DNA of 50,640 nt, taken from positions 1 to 50,640 of the forward strand of contig JAUIFP010000011.1 in assembly GCA_030430365.1 (NCBI GenBank), written 5' to 3'. The notes under the pieces are model-generated. The model was given only the letters and a program-made list of their open reading frames with translations. It had not been told where the DNA came from and searched no databases. Position 1 is the first letter of the stretch. Each line of letters begins with the position of its first letter. Positions 41,178-49,885 of the stretch are shown one piece after another. This DNA is from Alphaproteobacteria bacterium. GTDB taxonomy: Bacteria; Pseudomonadota; Alphaproteobacteria; Sphingomonadales; Sphingomonadaceae. A program made the translations under genes and the position numbers.

Positions 41178-41773
41178 TGTACCAGCAGGCTCCGGAAATA
41201 GACCGCATCGATCCCGCCGAAGCCTTCCGCCTCGATCAGTACATCGTTGATCGCTTTGGTCAGGCGTTCCTGCAGACGTTCCTTGCCCTTGGGTGTCAGC
41301 ACCTCTTCTTCCGGCGTATCGGCCAGCACGACTACGACTGCGGATCGCACCGCCAGTTCATGCTTCTTGAGCCACATCAGCACGCGGCCGTCGCGATGCG
41401 TCGCAACAGCCAAGCTGACCTGAATCAGGCCAGTAGTGTCCTTAAGGTTCGATGTGAAATCATCGGAGAAAGTGAAGTAGGACGTGCGGTATTTGCTGCC
41501 GCCTTCGCCGGGAACATCCGGTATCGCCTTTTCACCCGCTTCGCCCGAGGAAAAGGCATAGGGATCTTCTTCGCCCTTCAATACCAGCTTGGGATTGGTG
41601 TCTTCTTCCACTTGGTCATGGCTGGCTCCGGGGAATACACCTGCCAGCTGCAGGCCATAGGCTGCGCCGCCGCCAATGGCGAGCAGCGTAAGCGCAATAC
41701 CTGCCTTGACGACCAGACCAGTGCCCTTCTTCTTCGGCGATTTGGTGTCGCCTTCAACTGCTTCTTCACTCAT
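41174..41773 (-). CDS. fliL: Flagellar basal body protein FliL
   Basis: A 199-residue single-pass inner-membrane protein: a short basic N-terminus, one helix (VKAGIALTLLAIGGGAAYGL, about 22-41) and a periplasmic domain that supports stator units. The FliL features YFTFSDDFTSNLKDTTGLIQ and VSLAVATHRDGRVLMWLKKH are clear, and the C-terminal VYFRSLLVQ is typical. It overlaps fliM by ATGA. Confidence 0.9.
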   Translation of the reverse strand: MSEEAVEGDTKSPKKKGTGLVVKAGIALTLLAIGGGAAYGLQLAGVFPGASHDQVEEDTNPKLVLKGEEDPYAFSSGEAGEKAIPDVPGEGGSKYRTSYFTFSDDFTSNLKDTTGLIQVSLAVATHRDGRVLMWLKKHELAVRSAVVVVLADTPEEEVLTPKGKERLQERLTKAINDVLIEAEGFGGIDAVYFRSLLVQ

Positions 41774-41804
41774 TGCTGATCATTCCCTGTCAATTGATTG
41801 CGCG

Positions 41805-43058
41805 TTATGCGAAAATTCCGCCGCCATTGCGGCTCCAGCCATGTTGGCCTTCGCTGCGGATCGGCTCGTCGGCAAACTCGGTCTGCGTATCGCCGAAAGT
41901 GCGATCGCCGGGCATTTCGCCATGATCGCCCGAACCGTGCGTGCCTGCGCCATGGTTGCCAGCGTCGGCACGCGCGAAGAACTGTTGCAGGCCGCCTTCT
42001 TTCTGACCATTCTGAAGCAGCGCATCGCCATTGCCGGAAGTGTCGGCAGGCAGGGCCGCCGAAACCGAGCGGGCGAACTCAGGATCCGCATTCGCGAGCG
42101 ACACGTGCAGATTTGCGCCGTCATGGCTGAAACGCATCGTCACAGCACCAAAGTCGGAATGCATGACGGAAAGATGCCCCGATGCAGCCCGGCCGCTGTC
42201 GCGGGCTTCGACCAGCCGGTCGACTAGGGAAGCGAAATCATGCGGCCGCACGGCCTGAGACTGGTTGATGGATTGCGCACCTGCCTTGCCGGCAAGATCG
42301 GCCCCGGCAGCATCCGCAATCTGGGCAACCGGAATGCTCTGGCCATGCGCATGAGCGGCCGCATTGCCTGAATTCGCGCGCAGACCCGCGAGTTCGGTCG
42401 CCTCAGGCAGCTTTGACTTGCTGGCAGGATCGATTGCAGCCTCGCGTGCGGCTGTCTTCATCGGCGGCTCCTCGCCGCGTTGTCCCTTCCGCTGGTCCCG
42501 CTGCACCTGCGCCATTTCAGGCAGTTCGCCTGTCGCGGGTGCGGTCGGGTGCGTCGCATTGGAAGCGAGGTCTATCCTATGTTCGGCGCGCCGATTGGCT
42601 GCCGCAGGCGGGTAGATGTCGACGCCTGACTGGCCGCTCTCTTGCTGATCGCTAGTAGCTTTGCCTTCGCCGCTATTGGGCTGCTGCCCCGCCGACGCCG
42701 CGATCATCGCGATCACAGCACCGAGTGATTTCATCGAAATGCCATCTGTACCGTCCGCCGTTTCAGGGCTTGCCTCTTTGCGCGGCTCAGCGAGATCCAA
42801 CTTGTCATCGAGGGGATCTCCTTCGATCGCGGCGTGTTTACCCTTTCCTGCATGCGCTGCCTTGGCGGCTGCGATATCGAGCGGCAACTGAACCGGCAAA
42901 TCCTTGCCGCCCCCCGGCAATTCTTCGCCCGGCCGGTTGCCGGTTTTGCCCTGCAGGCCCTTCAGAAATTTGCTGAAGCCGCCATCGACCGACGCAGGAA
43001 CGCCGGTTTTTGCAGGAGTTTCCGGGGTTGAGGCAGAAAGGGACGCAAGCTGAATCAT
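41805..43058 (-). CDS. fliK: Flagellar hook-length control protein FliK
   Basis: A 417-residue secreted ruler. The N-terminal two thirds is low-complexity and rich in Ala, Gly, Pro and charged residues, with no fixed fold, as usual. The C-terminal domain has the FliK core DFGAVTMRFSHDGANLHVSL that contacts FlhB to switch export. The last 60 residues are unusually His- and Gly-rich (NHGAGTHGSGDHGEM). The ATG at 43058 has GAGGTG upstream. Confidence 0.85.
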   Translation of the reverse strand: MIQLASLSASTPETPAKTGVPASVDGGFSKFLKGLQGKTGNRPGEELPGGGKDLPVQLPLDIAAAKAAHAGKGKHAAIEGDPLDDKLDLAEPRKEASPETADGTDGISMKSLGAVIAMIAASAGQQPNSGEGKATSDQQESGQSGVDIYPPAAANRRAEHRIDLASNATHPTAPATGELPEMAQVQRDQRKGQRGEEPPMKTAAREAAIDPASKSKLPEATELAGLRANSGNAAAHAHGQSIPVAQIADAAGADLAGKAGAQSINQSQAVRPHDFASLVDRLVEARDSGRAASGHLSVMHSDFGAVTMRFSHDGANLHVSLANADPEFARSVSAALPADTSGNGDALLQNGQKEGGLQQFFARADAGNHGAGTHGSGDHGEMPGDRTFGDTQTEFADEPIRSEGQHGWSRNGGGIFA

Positions 43059-43086
43059 AAACACCTCGAATTGCATTCGAGCTTAT

Positions 43087-43512
43087 CTATTCAAGTTCCG
43101 TGCCAACTCGCTTTCGAGTTTCGCTAGCAGCAGTTTCCTCGCGCAGGCTCATCAGCCGCTCTTCGCGGTCCAGCCGTTGTTCCACCGCCGCCCTGCGGCG
43201 TTCCGCAACGGCAAGCTCGCTCATCTTGCGATCGGCGTGCCCCTTGGCATTGGCCGCATCGTGGCCCGACGATCGAACGATCTCACACAGACCAGCGGCA
43301 AATCCACTGAGCTGAGCCAGAGCGTATCCATCTGCCGAATCCCGCCTGGTCACGTAGTCGTTGGCCAATTCCTGCGTTCTTTCGGTCAAGGCATTTAAGT
43401 GCGCCAGAATTCCTTCGGCCTCGGCCGTTTCCGCGGCCAGTTGGCGCTTGGCAATTGCGCGAATGTGCTCAAGCCGTCTGAGCCTCATTATCCGGCGCTG
43501 TTCAGGCGTCAT
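43087..43512 (-). CDS. fliJ: Flagellar export protein FliJ
   Basis: A 141-residue coiled-coil protein, almost entirely helical and charged (MRLRRLEHIRAIAKRQLAAE, then ERRRAAVEQRLDREERLMSL). FliJ sits in the FliI ring and helps couple ATPase to the gate. Sequence conservation is weak; the call rests on the antiparallel coil build, length and overlap with the fliI end by 11 bases. Confidence 0.8.
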   Translation of the reverse strand: MTPEQRRIMRLRRLEHIRAIAKRQLAAETAEAEGILAHLNALTERTQELANDYVTRRDSADGYALAQLSGFAAGLCEIVRSSGHDAANAKGHADRKMSELAVAERRRAAVEQRLDREERLMSLREETAASETRKRVGTELE

Positions 43513-44833
43513 CGGTGAACAGGTCGTTCAGGGCGGACACGCTCTGTGCGAAGGAGCAGCGCTCTTTCACATCCTGGCTGAGATATTCGACGAGCGCATG
43601 ATGCTTCGCGATGGCCTGATCCAGCTGCGCATCCGCGCCCGCGCGATAGGCCCCCATCAGCACGAGATCGCGATTGGCTTCGTAGCTCGCCATCAGGCCG
43701 CGAAAGGATTTCGCCAGCGCGAGATGCGCCGGATCGGTAATATCCGCCATGACGCGGCTGAGAGAGGCACCGATATCGATCGCTGGATACTGGCCCCGCT
43801 GGGCAATGTCGCGCGACAACACGATATGGCCGTCCAGGATAGAACGCGCCGTATCGACCACCGGATCGTCCTGATTGTCACCATCGGCAAGCACCGTGTA
43901 TAACCCTGTGATCGAGCCGCCGCTCTGGCCCGAATTGCCCGCCCTTTCGACCAGCTTCGTGATCGTCGACAGCGCAGACGGCGGATATCCGCGTGCCGCG
44001 CCGGGCTCGCCCAGAAGCAGCGCGATCTCGCGCGCGGCATGCGCAACGCGGGTCAGGCTGTCCATGATCAGCAGAACACGTTTGCCCTGGCTGCGGAAAT
44101 ATTCCGCGAGACTGGTGGCGAACAAGGCTCCGCGAAGCCGCAAATTGGGCGCGTAGTCGGCTGGAACAGCCACGACGATCGTGCGATCGCGGGTTGGCCC
44201 TGCCATGTGCTTCTCCACGAAGTCAGACACTTCGCGAGCACGTTCGCCAATCAGACCGGCGATGACGACATCCGCCTGTGCACCCTTGGCGATCATGTCG
44301 ATAAGCACCGATTTCCCAACGCCGGAGCCGGCCATCACGCCCACGCGCTGCCCAACGCCGAATGTCGTCAGGCCGTTCAACGCGCGAATTCCCGTATCAA
44401 ATGTCTCACGCACACGCGTGCGATCGAGAGCACCGACCCGCACGCCCCCGACCGGCCATTGCTCTGCAGTCCTGACCGCTTCGCGCCCGTCGATCGGCTT
44501 TCCTTCACCGTCCACTGCGCGCCCGAGGAACCGCTCCCCAACCTTCACGGAGCCAGGAGCGCCGCAAAGGCCAACGCGCGATCCGGGTCGCAGCGACACG
44601 GCGTCACCCAGAAGCATCATCATCGTCTTGCCATTGCGAAATCCGATAACTTCGGCTTTCAGAGTATCGCGCCTGCCGTGCTGAACATGGCAGAGCGCGC
44701 CGACTGGAGCCGACAAGCCGCTTACCTCCAGCAATCCGCCATCGCAGGCCGAAACCAGCCCGTATCGCCTAAATCCCAGATCGAGTGGTTCGGCTGGCAG
44801 ATTGGCCACAACCGATTCGAAACGGCTAATCAC
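43502..44833 (-). CDS. fliI: Flagellar export ATPase FliI
   Basis: A 443-residue F1-beta-like ATPase that powers or prepares export. The Walker A motif is GSGVGKS (169-175), the Walker B region is GKRVLLIMDSLTRVAHAARE, and RGYPPSALSTITKLVERAGN is the flagellar signature. It has a GTG start overlapping the fliH stop. Length is normal (about 440). Confidence 0.96.
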   Translation of the reverse strand: MISRFESVVANLPAEPLDLGFRRYGLVSACDGGLLEVSGLSAPVGALCHVQHGRRDTLKAEVIGFRNGKTMMMLLGDAVSLRPGSRVGLCGAPGSVKVGERFLGRAVDGEGKPIDGREAVRTAEQWPVGGVRVGALDRTRVRETFDTGIRALNGLTTFGVGQRVGVMAGSGVGKSVLIDMIAKGAQADVVIAGLIGERAREVSDFVEKHMAGPTRDRTIVVAVPADYAPNLRLRGALFATSLAEYFRSQGKRVLLIMDSLTRVAHAAREIALLLGEPGAARGYPPSALSTITKLVERAGNSGQSGGSITGLYTVLADGDNQDDPVVDTARSILDGHIVLSRDIAQRGQYPAIDIGASLSRVMADITDPAHLALAKSFRGLMASYEANRDLVLMGAYRAGADAQLDQAIAKHHALVEYLSQDVKERCSFAQSVSALNDLFTDDA

Positions 44834-45387
44834 AGCGACAACGCTTCTTCAAGCACACGGCGCCACTGCTCCGGGCCGTCTTCAATTCCGCCATCAGCAG
44901 TTTCGACGCGTATTTCGCCGCGAGCCATGGATTGATCGGGTTCGACCTTCAGGCTTTCGGGCAACCGGTCGGACACAAGTTTCAGGTCGTCCGGATGAAG
45001 GCGCAGCACGCGCTCGTCTTCCGCTCTGCGGAGCGCCGATAATGCCTTGTGCACCCGGCCCGCCAGAACTTCGGGATCACTCGCGAGCGGAGCAAGCGCT
45101 TGTTCGCACAATGCCATCACGGTCTCGCGCAGCCGCTCTTCCAGTCGCAATCCTTCAGCCTCTCCCAACCGCTCGAACGCAGTCTCGATGCGCCCTTGCG
45201 CAGCGGCGAGTTCGACCGCTTCGGCCTTCGCTTGTTCGCTCGCCGCATCGAACCCCTTGGCGTAGCCTTCTTCATAGGCTTCCTCGCTTGGCGTTTTTCG
45301 CAGCGAAGCATCCGCCCTTGTGCCAAACCTTGTGTCCTGCCTGAAGCCGGTGGTCGGCGAGAACAGTGACGATGGGAGGCTAGACAT
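44830..45387 (-). CDS. fliH: Flagellar export ATPase regulator FliH
   Basis: A protein of about 185 residues that forms the stator of the export ATPase. It has the FliH repeat-rich coil (EEAYEEGYAKGFDAASEQAK with GxxxG-like repeats) and a C-terminal domain with VLRLHPDDLKLVSDRLPESL that binds FliI. The ATG at 45387 is supported by GGAGAGG 9 bases upstream; an upstream ATG at 45396 leaves no spacing to it. It overlaps the fliG stop by 8 bases. Confidence 0.85.
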   Translation of the reverse strand: MSSLPSSLFSPTTGFRQDTRFGTRADASLRKTPSEEAYEEGYAKGFDAASEQAKAEAVELAAAQGRIETAFERLGEAEGLRLEERLRETVMALCEQALAPLASDPEVLAGRVHKALSALRRAEDERVLRLHPDDLKLVSDRLPESLKVEPDQSMARGEIRVETADGGIEDGPEQWRRVLEEALSL

Positions 45388-46387
45388 AATCGTCATCCTC
45401 TCCGAACGAGATGACGCCCTCGGCAGCAAGGCGGCGGGCGACTTCGATCATTGCCTTTTGAGCCGCTTCGACCTCCGCCAGCTTGATCCGTTTGCGCGCT
45501 TCGATTTCATCACGCACGCCGTCTGCGGCACGCGCCGACATGGCAGAGAAGAAGCAATCGCGCTGCGTGTCGCCCAGGCCCTTCAGCGCATCGACCAGCG
45601 TTTCGCTATCGACCTCGCGCAACAGTGAACCCATGCTTTGCGTATCGAGGGCAAAGAGATGTTCGAAGCGGAACATCTCGGCTTCGATCTGTTTGGCAAG
45701 TGCACGATTGGCTTTGGTAAGGCTGGACATGATCTGCTTTTCGGCATCCTTGCCCGACTTATTGATGATCTCCGCTGCATTAGCCGGCCCCCCCAATTGC
45801 AGGGGCAGGCTGCCATGCGTTTCGGTAATCTTCTGTTCCAGAACCTCTTCGAGCATGGCCAGTGCCTCGACCGAGATACCGCCAAGCGTGGCAATCCGGT
45901 GCACGACTTCCGACTGGGATTCCACAGGAAGCCCGTGCAGCACCTTCGCCGCGACGTCGGGATCGAGCTGAATAAGAAGGACTGCAATAGCCTGGGGATG
46001 TTCCCCTTCGACCAGCGTCACTAGCGTTTCGGCATCGAGCCATTTGGCCAGTTCGACATAAGACTGTTTGCGGTTTTGCGCCGGCAGGATCGAGCGCATC
46101 AGGTTTCCCGCTTTTACTTCGCCGACTGCGCCAGTGATCAATGATTGAACTTGCCGCGCACGGTCCGCCGAGGACATGCCGTCCTGCTCGGTTCGGACAA
46201 GAAAATCTGACACGGTCTGCGCAATGGCCTGCGGATCGATCTCGCCCAAGGCGCACATGCGTTCGCCTAGGATTTTGAGCTCATCCGGCTCCAACTCACC
46301 CAGAATTTGCTGCGCCTGACCTTCGTCCAGCAGCATGATCATGATCGCGGCACGTCCCGCGTGATCGAGTTCCAGCACAGCTGCCAT
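45380..46387 (-). CDS. fliG: Flagellar motor switch protein FliG
   Basis: A 335-residue rotor protein. The middle domain has the EHPQAIAVLLIQLDP motif (from VEGEHPQ), and the C-terminal torque domain includes FALDTQSMGSLLREVDSETL, then DALKGLGDTQRDCFFSAMSA and EIEARKRIKLAEVEAAQKAM. The charged torque-helix residues that meet MotA are present. It binds FliF, encoded just upstream (2 bases). Confidence 0.95.
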   Translation of the reverse strand: MAAVLELDHAGRAAIMIMLLDEGQAQQILGELEPDELKILGERMCALGEIDPQAIAQTVSDFLVRTEQDGMSSADRARQVQSLITGAVGEVKAGNLMRSILPAQNRKQSYVELAKWLDAETLVTLVEGEHPQAIAVLLIQLDPDVAAKVLHGLPVESQSEVVHRIATLGGISVEALAMLEEVLEQKITETHGSLPLQLGGPANAAEIINKSGKDAEKQIMSSLTKANRALAKQIEAEMFRFEHLFALDTQSMGSLLREVDSETLVDALKGLGDTQRDCFFSAMSARAADGVRDEIEARKRIKLAEVEAAQKAMIEVARRLAAEGVISFGEDDDYV

Positions 46388-46389
46388 GG

Positions 46390-48039
46390 CTACCCTCCGC
46401 TCGGCTGATTCAGCATCTGCCTGATCGCCATGACTGCGCGATCAGGCCGTTCCTCGGCGAATCTCTGCGCTGCACCGACCTGCCTATTTAGGACGGACCG
46501 GTCGATCGCGTCATGCGAAGGGACCAGCGTGTTCGCCGACCGATTGCTGCTCGTGCCTTCGATCAAGGCCGCCGGTTCACGCTCGGTCGGATTCGGCCTG
46601 AAACCACGCAAGACTCTCAGCAGCGGACGAACCGCCAGCAGCAGCACCAGCAGGAGGCCGAGCAAAGTCACGCCATAACGGACCATGCTCGCGAACCAGC
46701 CTGTCTCGTAAAACGGTATCTCTTCATATTCGGTGGTCGCGAAGGAACGGACCACCACTTCCACCTGATCGCCGCGCTCCGGATTGGCTCCAACCGCGGC
46801 GCTGACCAGTGACTTGATGCTTTCAACGTCTGCCTTGGCGCCTTGCTCCATCGCCTCCGCGCTGAGCGCAACGGCCACGGACATCCGTTTGAGGCTTCCG
46901 CCACCCGTATTGATAACGGCAACTTCGCGCCCAACTTCATAACTGCGCGATGCGCGTGACTGGCCTACCGGCGGCGCAGACATATTGACTTCACCTTGCG
47001 CAGTCGGCGCCTCGCCATCCTGCGGCTGCGGCTCTTGCGCGACGCCGGCGGCAGGCGGCGTGTTGGAAAGCATCCCTGGGACACCTACTGCGCCCCCGCC
47101 AGCCTTGGTGCGAGACATTTCCTCAGTTTCCTGCCGGACAACGCCTTGCTTGTCGAAGCTTTCCCGCGCGGTCGTGCGCTCTTCCATGTCAAGTTCCACC
47201 TGGACTTCGCTGGAGAAGTTGCCGACGCCCAGAACCGGGGTGAGCAGCTGATTGACTTGCGCACGCAGCTTGTCTTCCATCTGGGCCTGCAAATCGAGCG
47301 AAGTCGTATCCGCATTGCTTTGCTGCGAAAGCAGCTGACCGTGCTGGTCGACAATGCGGACATTTTCCACCGGCATGCCAGATACCGAGCTGGCGACAAG
47401 ATTGGCGATTGCGACGACCTGCGAATCCGATAGCTGACGGCCCTTTGCGAGCCGCAGCATGACCGAGGCCGATGGCGGGGAATCGTCTCTGACGAAGACC
47501 GACTGCTCCGGCTCCGCCAGATGCACCCTGACCGATTCCACGGCATCGATTTCCTTGATTGTGAGCGTCAGCTCGCGAACGCGGGCAGCTCGCACGCGCT
47601 CCCCTTCCAGTGTCCGGCTTGCACCGAGTGGCAAAGTATCGAGCAGCTCGATGCCGCTTTCCGGAGTTGCGAGTGCGCCATCCGACGCAACGATCATGCG
47701 CGCCTGATAGAGATCCTCTTCGTTGACAGTGAGGGCGCCGGTATTGCTGTTGATCCGGTAGGGGATGGACGCCTTCTCAAGCGCACTGACGACATCGGCA
47801 CGCTGCGCATCGTCTAGCTGACTGTACAACGTTCTTTGGGGCGGAGTGGAGAGCACAGAATAAGTGAGCGCCAGTGCACCGATCGCCGCCACACCGCCGA
47901 ACCAGGGCAATGCGCGGCGGACGGCCGCCTGGCCAGCGAGGCCGCGCAGCATGTTCAATGCGCTTCCGCCTGGATTGGCCGAAAAGCCGGACATGGGCTG
48001 TGCAACTGCGCCTTGTGGCGCGGGAACGAGTTCAGCCAT
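46390..48039 (-). CDS. fliF: Flagellar MS-ring protein FliF
   Basis: A 549-residue inner-membrane protein forming the MS ring. It has two membrane helices (about 43-65 and 455-478), ring-building motifs between them (RTLYSQLDDAQRADVVSALE, ARVRELTLTIKEIDAVESVR, NLVASSVSGMPVENVRIVDQ) and a C-terminal FliG-binding tail (FAEERPDRAVMAIRQMLNQ). Length is typical. It is placed between fliE and fliG. Confidence 0.96.
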   Translation of the reverse strand: MAELVPAPQGAVAQPMSGFSANPGGSALNMLRGLAGQAAVRRALPWFGGVAAIGALALTYSVLSTPPQRTLYSQLDDAQRADVVSALEKASIPYRINSNTGALTVNEEDLYQARMIVASDGALATPESGIELLDTLPLGASRTLEGERVRAARVRELTLTIKEIDAVESVRVHLAEPEQSVFVRDDSPPSASVMLRLAKGRQLSDSQVVAIANLVASSVSGMPVENVRIVDQHGQLLSQQSNADTTSLDLQAQMEDKLRAQVNQLLTPVLGVGNFSSEVQVELDMEERTTARESFDKQGVVRQETEEMSRTKAGGGAVGVPGMLSNTPPAAGVAQEPQPQDGEAPTAQGEVNMSAPPVGQSRASRSYEVGREVAVINTGGGSLKRMSVAVALSAEAMEQGAKADVESIKSLVSAAVGANPERGDQVEVVVRSFATTEYEEIPFYETGWFASMVRYGVTLLGLLLVLLLAVRPLLRVLRGFRPNPTEREPAALIEGTSSNRSANTLVPSHDAIDRSVLNRQVGAAQRFAEERPDRAVMAIRQMLNQPSGG

Positions 48040-48042
48040 TTA

Positions 48043-48408
48043 TCAGACCCCCATCCTCATGATGTCCTGATATGCAGAAAGGAGCTTGTTCCTGACCTGC
48101 AAGGTCGCTTCGAAAGCCAGACCGGCTTCCTGCCGGGCAAGCATGACCTTCGCGATGTCAGTGACTTCGCCCTTCTCGTATCCTTCAGTCAGCGCCTGCG
48201 CATTTGCCTGCGTTTCGCTGACCTTTTCGAGCGCGGCCGTCAGATTCTCGGCAAAGCCGCCATTTGAAACAGCGGTGAAACCTTCGGAAGCCTCAACCTT
48301 CGGGTCCTTCAACTGCTGAAGAACCTGCGATTGTTCGATAATCTGCTGTCGCATCGCAATGATGTCGCGCACGCCGGCGGCGCCGGAGCCGGAATTTACG
48401 GGGTTCAT
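48043..48408 (-). CDS. fliE: Flagellar hook-basal body protein FliE
   Basis: A 121-residue adaptor between the MS ring and the rod. Its C-terminal half has DIAKVMLARQEAGLAFEATL followed by QVRNKLLSAYQDIMRMGV, the FliE signature. The ATG at 48408 was preferred because AGGAGG lies 6 bases upstream; a TTG at 48414 overlaps the upstream stop. Confidence 0.93.
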   Translation of the reverse strand: MNPVNSGSGAAGVRDIIAMRQQIIEQSQVLQQLKDPKVEASEGFTAVSNGGFAENLTAALEKVSETQANAQALTEGYEKGEVTDIAKVMLARQEAGLAFEATLQVRNKLLSAYQDIMRMGV

Positions 48409-48410
48409 CG

Positions 48411-49649
48411 TCAACCTCCTGCGATCGCGATGCCTGCATCCCGGAAGGACGCCAGACGGTAGCGCAATGTCCGCTCAGAAATGCCAAGTTCCTTGGCAGC
48501 GGAAGCGCGGTGGCCGCCGCATGCCTCCAGTGTCGCCATGATGGCGCGGGCCTCGGAAATCTGAACGATGTTGGAAAGCTTGCCGCGTTCCTGCTCTTCG
48601 GCGGAAGCGCGCTCTGCAACCCGTGCGGTTTTGTCGAAGACTATATGTTGGGGCGTAATCGTGTCATCGCCGTGGGACAGGAGCAGAGCGCGCCTAATCA
48701 CATTTTCCAGCTCGCGGATATTTCCGGGCCAGCTGTGAGCCTTGAGCGCTTCCAGCGCCATTTCGGAAATCCAGGGAATAGACTCCCCGTTCGGGCTGTG
48801 CCGCAGCAGCATGGCAAATGCGAGAGCCGGAATATCCTGCTGGCGCTCGCGCAAGGCGCGCAGCGTCAGCGGGAACACGTTAAGCCGGTAGTAAAGATCT
48901 GCGCGGAACCGTCCCTCTTCCACTTCCAGAGGAAGATCGCGGTTGGCACAAGCGATGATTCGCACATCGACCTTGATCGGGCGGGTTGCTCCGATCGGGA
49001 CGACTTCGCCTTCCTGCAAGGCTCGCAAAAGCTTTGCCTGCAAGGCGAGCGGCATTTCCGCGATCTCGTCCAGCAGCAGAGTGCCGCCATCGGCAGCCCT
49101 GAAGAAGCCTTCGCCTCCAGAGGTTGCCCCGGTAAACGCGCCTTTCTCATGGCCAAAGAGCATCGCCTCCAGCATGCTTTCAGGCATCGCTGCGCAGTTC
49201 ACGGCAACGAACTGACCCTTCCGCCGATTGCTTCTCTCGTGGATGAAGCGGGACAGGACTTCCTTGCCGGTACCAGTGGGACCAGCAATCAGGACCGGAA
49301 TTTCGCTTGTCGCCAACTTGTCTGCAAGTGCTAGGATGGAAAGGCTTTCGGGATCGACGGCAATGGGCATTCCGGGGCGGGTCGCTGCCGCGACTGCCGC
49401 GGCCAGGTTTGCCTCGTCCATTGCGTCGGCATAGTTGAGCTGCATTCCCCGGCTGTCATCCAGCCTTACGATTTCCGACCTGGCTGCGGAGCACAAAGAA
49501 AGGTTAGGGCCAACTGCCACGGGATTTTCACCGCGATCCAGAATGGAAAGGCCCTCGTGAGCGACGCCGGCGGAAAGAATTGCCGACAGCCGGTTGACCA
49601 AGCTGCCGTGCGCCGAGCGTGCATTTTCTGAAACCTGCTTCGCGAACAT
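48411..49649 (-). CDS. Sigma-54-dependent flagellar activator (FlbD/FleQ-like), receiver-less
   Basis: A 412-residue AAA+ activator of RpoN promoters. The central domain has Walker A GPTGTGKE (123-130), the sigma-54 contact loop GAFTGA (170-175), Walker B LLLDE (191-195) and the arginine-finger region FRADLYYRLNVFPLTLRALR. The C-terminal Fis-type HTH is GGHRASAAKELGISERTLRY. The first 115 residues are not a receiver domain and carry no recognised sensor. It heads the fliE operon and is the obvious activator of the sigma-54 sites at 26136, 28667 and perhaps 26224. FlbD is the closest functional analogue in alphaproteobacteria. Confidence 0.9.
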   Translation of the reverse strand: MFAKQVSENARSAHGSLVNRLSAILSAGVAHEGLSILDRGENPVAVGPNLSLCSAARSEIVRLDDSRGMQLNYADAMDEANLAAAVAAATRPGMPIAVDPESLSILALADKLATSEIPVLIAGPTGTGKEVLSRFIHERSNRRKGQFVAVNCAAMPESMLEAMLFGHEKGAFTGATSGGEGFFRAADGGTLLLDEIAEMPLALQAKLLRALQEGEVVPIGATRPIKVDVRIIACANRDLPLEVEEGRFRADLYYRLNVFPLTLRALRERQQDIPALAFAMLLRHSPNGESIPWISEMALEALKAHSWPGNIRELENVIRRALLLSHGDDTITPQHIVFDKTARVAERASAEEQERGKLSNIVQISEARAIMATLEACGGHRASAAKELGISERTLRYRLASFRDAGIAIAGG

Positions 49650-49789
49650 TTCGCTGCCCCCACATTAACCATAAGCGGTGGAGCCATTTGCTCTCCTCAT
49701 GGGAAATGCCCGCTTAATCTTGCGCCCCGGAAAACTACGGTACTTCGACGCATTTCTGCGGGGTTCGCGAAAGAATTTCATTTCCGGGC

Positions 49790-49816
49790 TAAATTTTTCT
49801 GACGCCTGACCGCCTT
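49790..49816 (+). promoter_or_regulatory. Candidate sigma-28 (FliA) promoter of the flagellin gene
   Basis: TAAATTTT (49790-49797) matches the FliA -35 box TAAAGTTT at 7 of 8 positions. After the normal spacing of 15 bases from TAAA comes ACCGCCTT, which shares only the CCG of GCCGATAA. It lies about 70 bases before the flagellin ATG. No sigma-54 consensus was found in this gap. Confidence 0.35.
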
Positions 49817-49822
49817 GGTGTG

Positions 49823-49834
49823 TGGCAGCTGCCA
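49823..49834. promoter_or_regulatory. Perfect 12-bp palindrome in the flagellin leader
   Basis: TGGCAGCTGCCA is a perfect palindrome just downstream of the candidate flagellin promoter and between the divergent flagellin and activator genes. It has the size of a dimeric regulator's site or a small RNA hairpin in the 5' leader. Its role is unknown. Confidence 0.35.
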
Positions 49835-49885
49835 AACCATATCAATGTCGCAGCGGCTGATAACGAAGACTTAGGAGACAGGGAA

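Noticed and set aside
49466..49687. Minus-strand frame with a fair ribosome site before the activator gene
   Set aside because: It overlaps the activator coding region in another phase and has no protein-like pattern.
49811..49840. Sigma-54 promoter for flagellin (GTGTGGCAGCTGCC)
   Set aside because: The GG and GC are not 10 bases apart and no TTGC box is present; a FliA-type promoter fits better.
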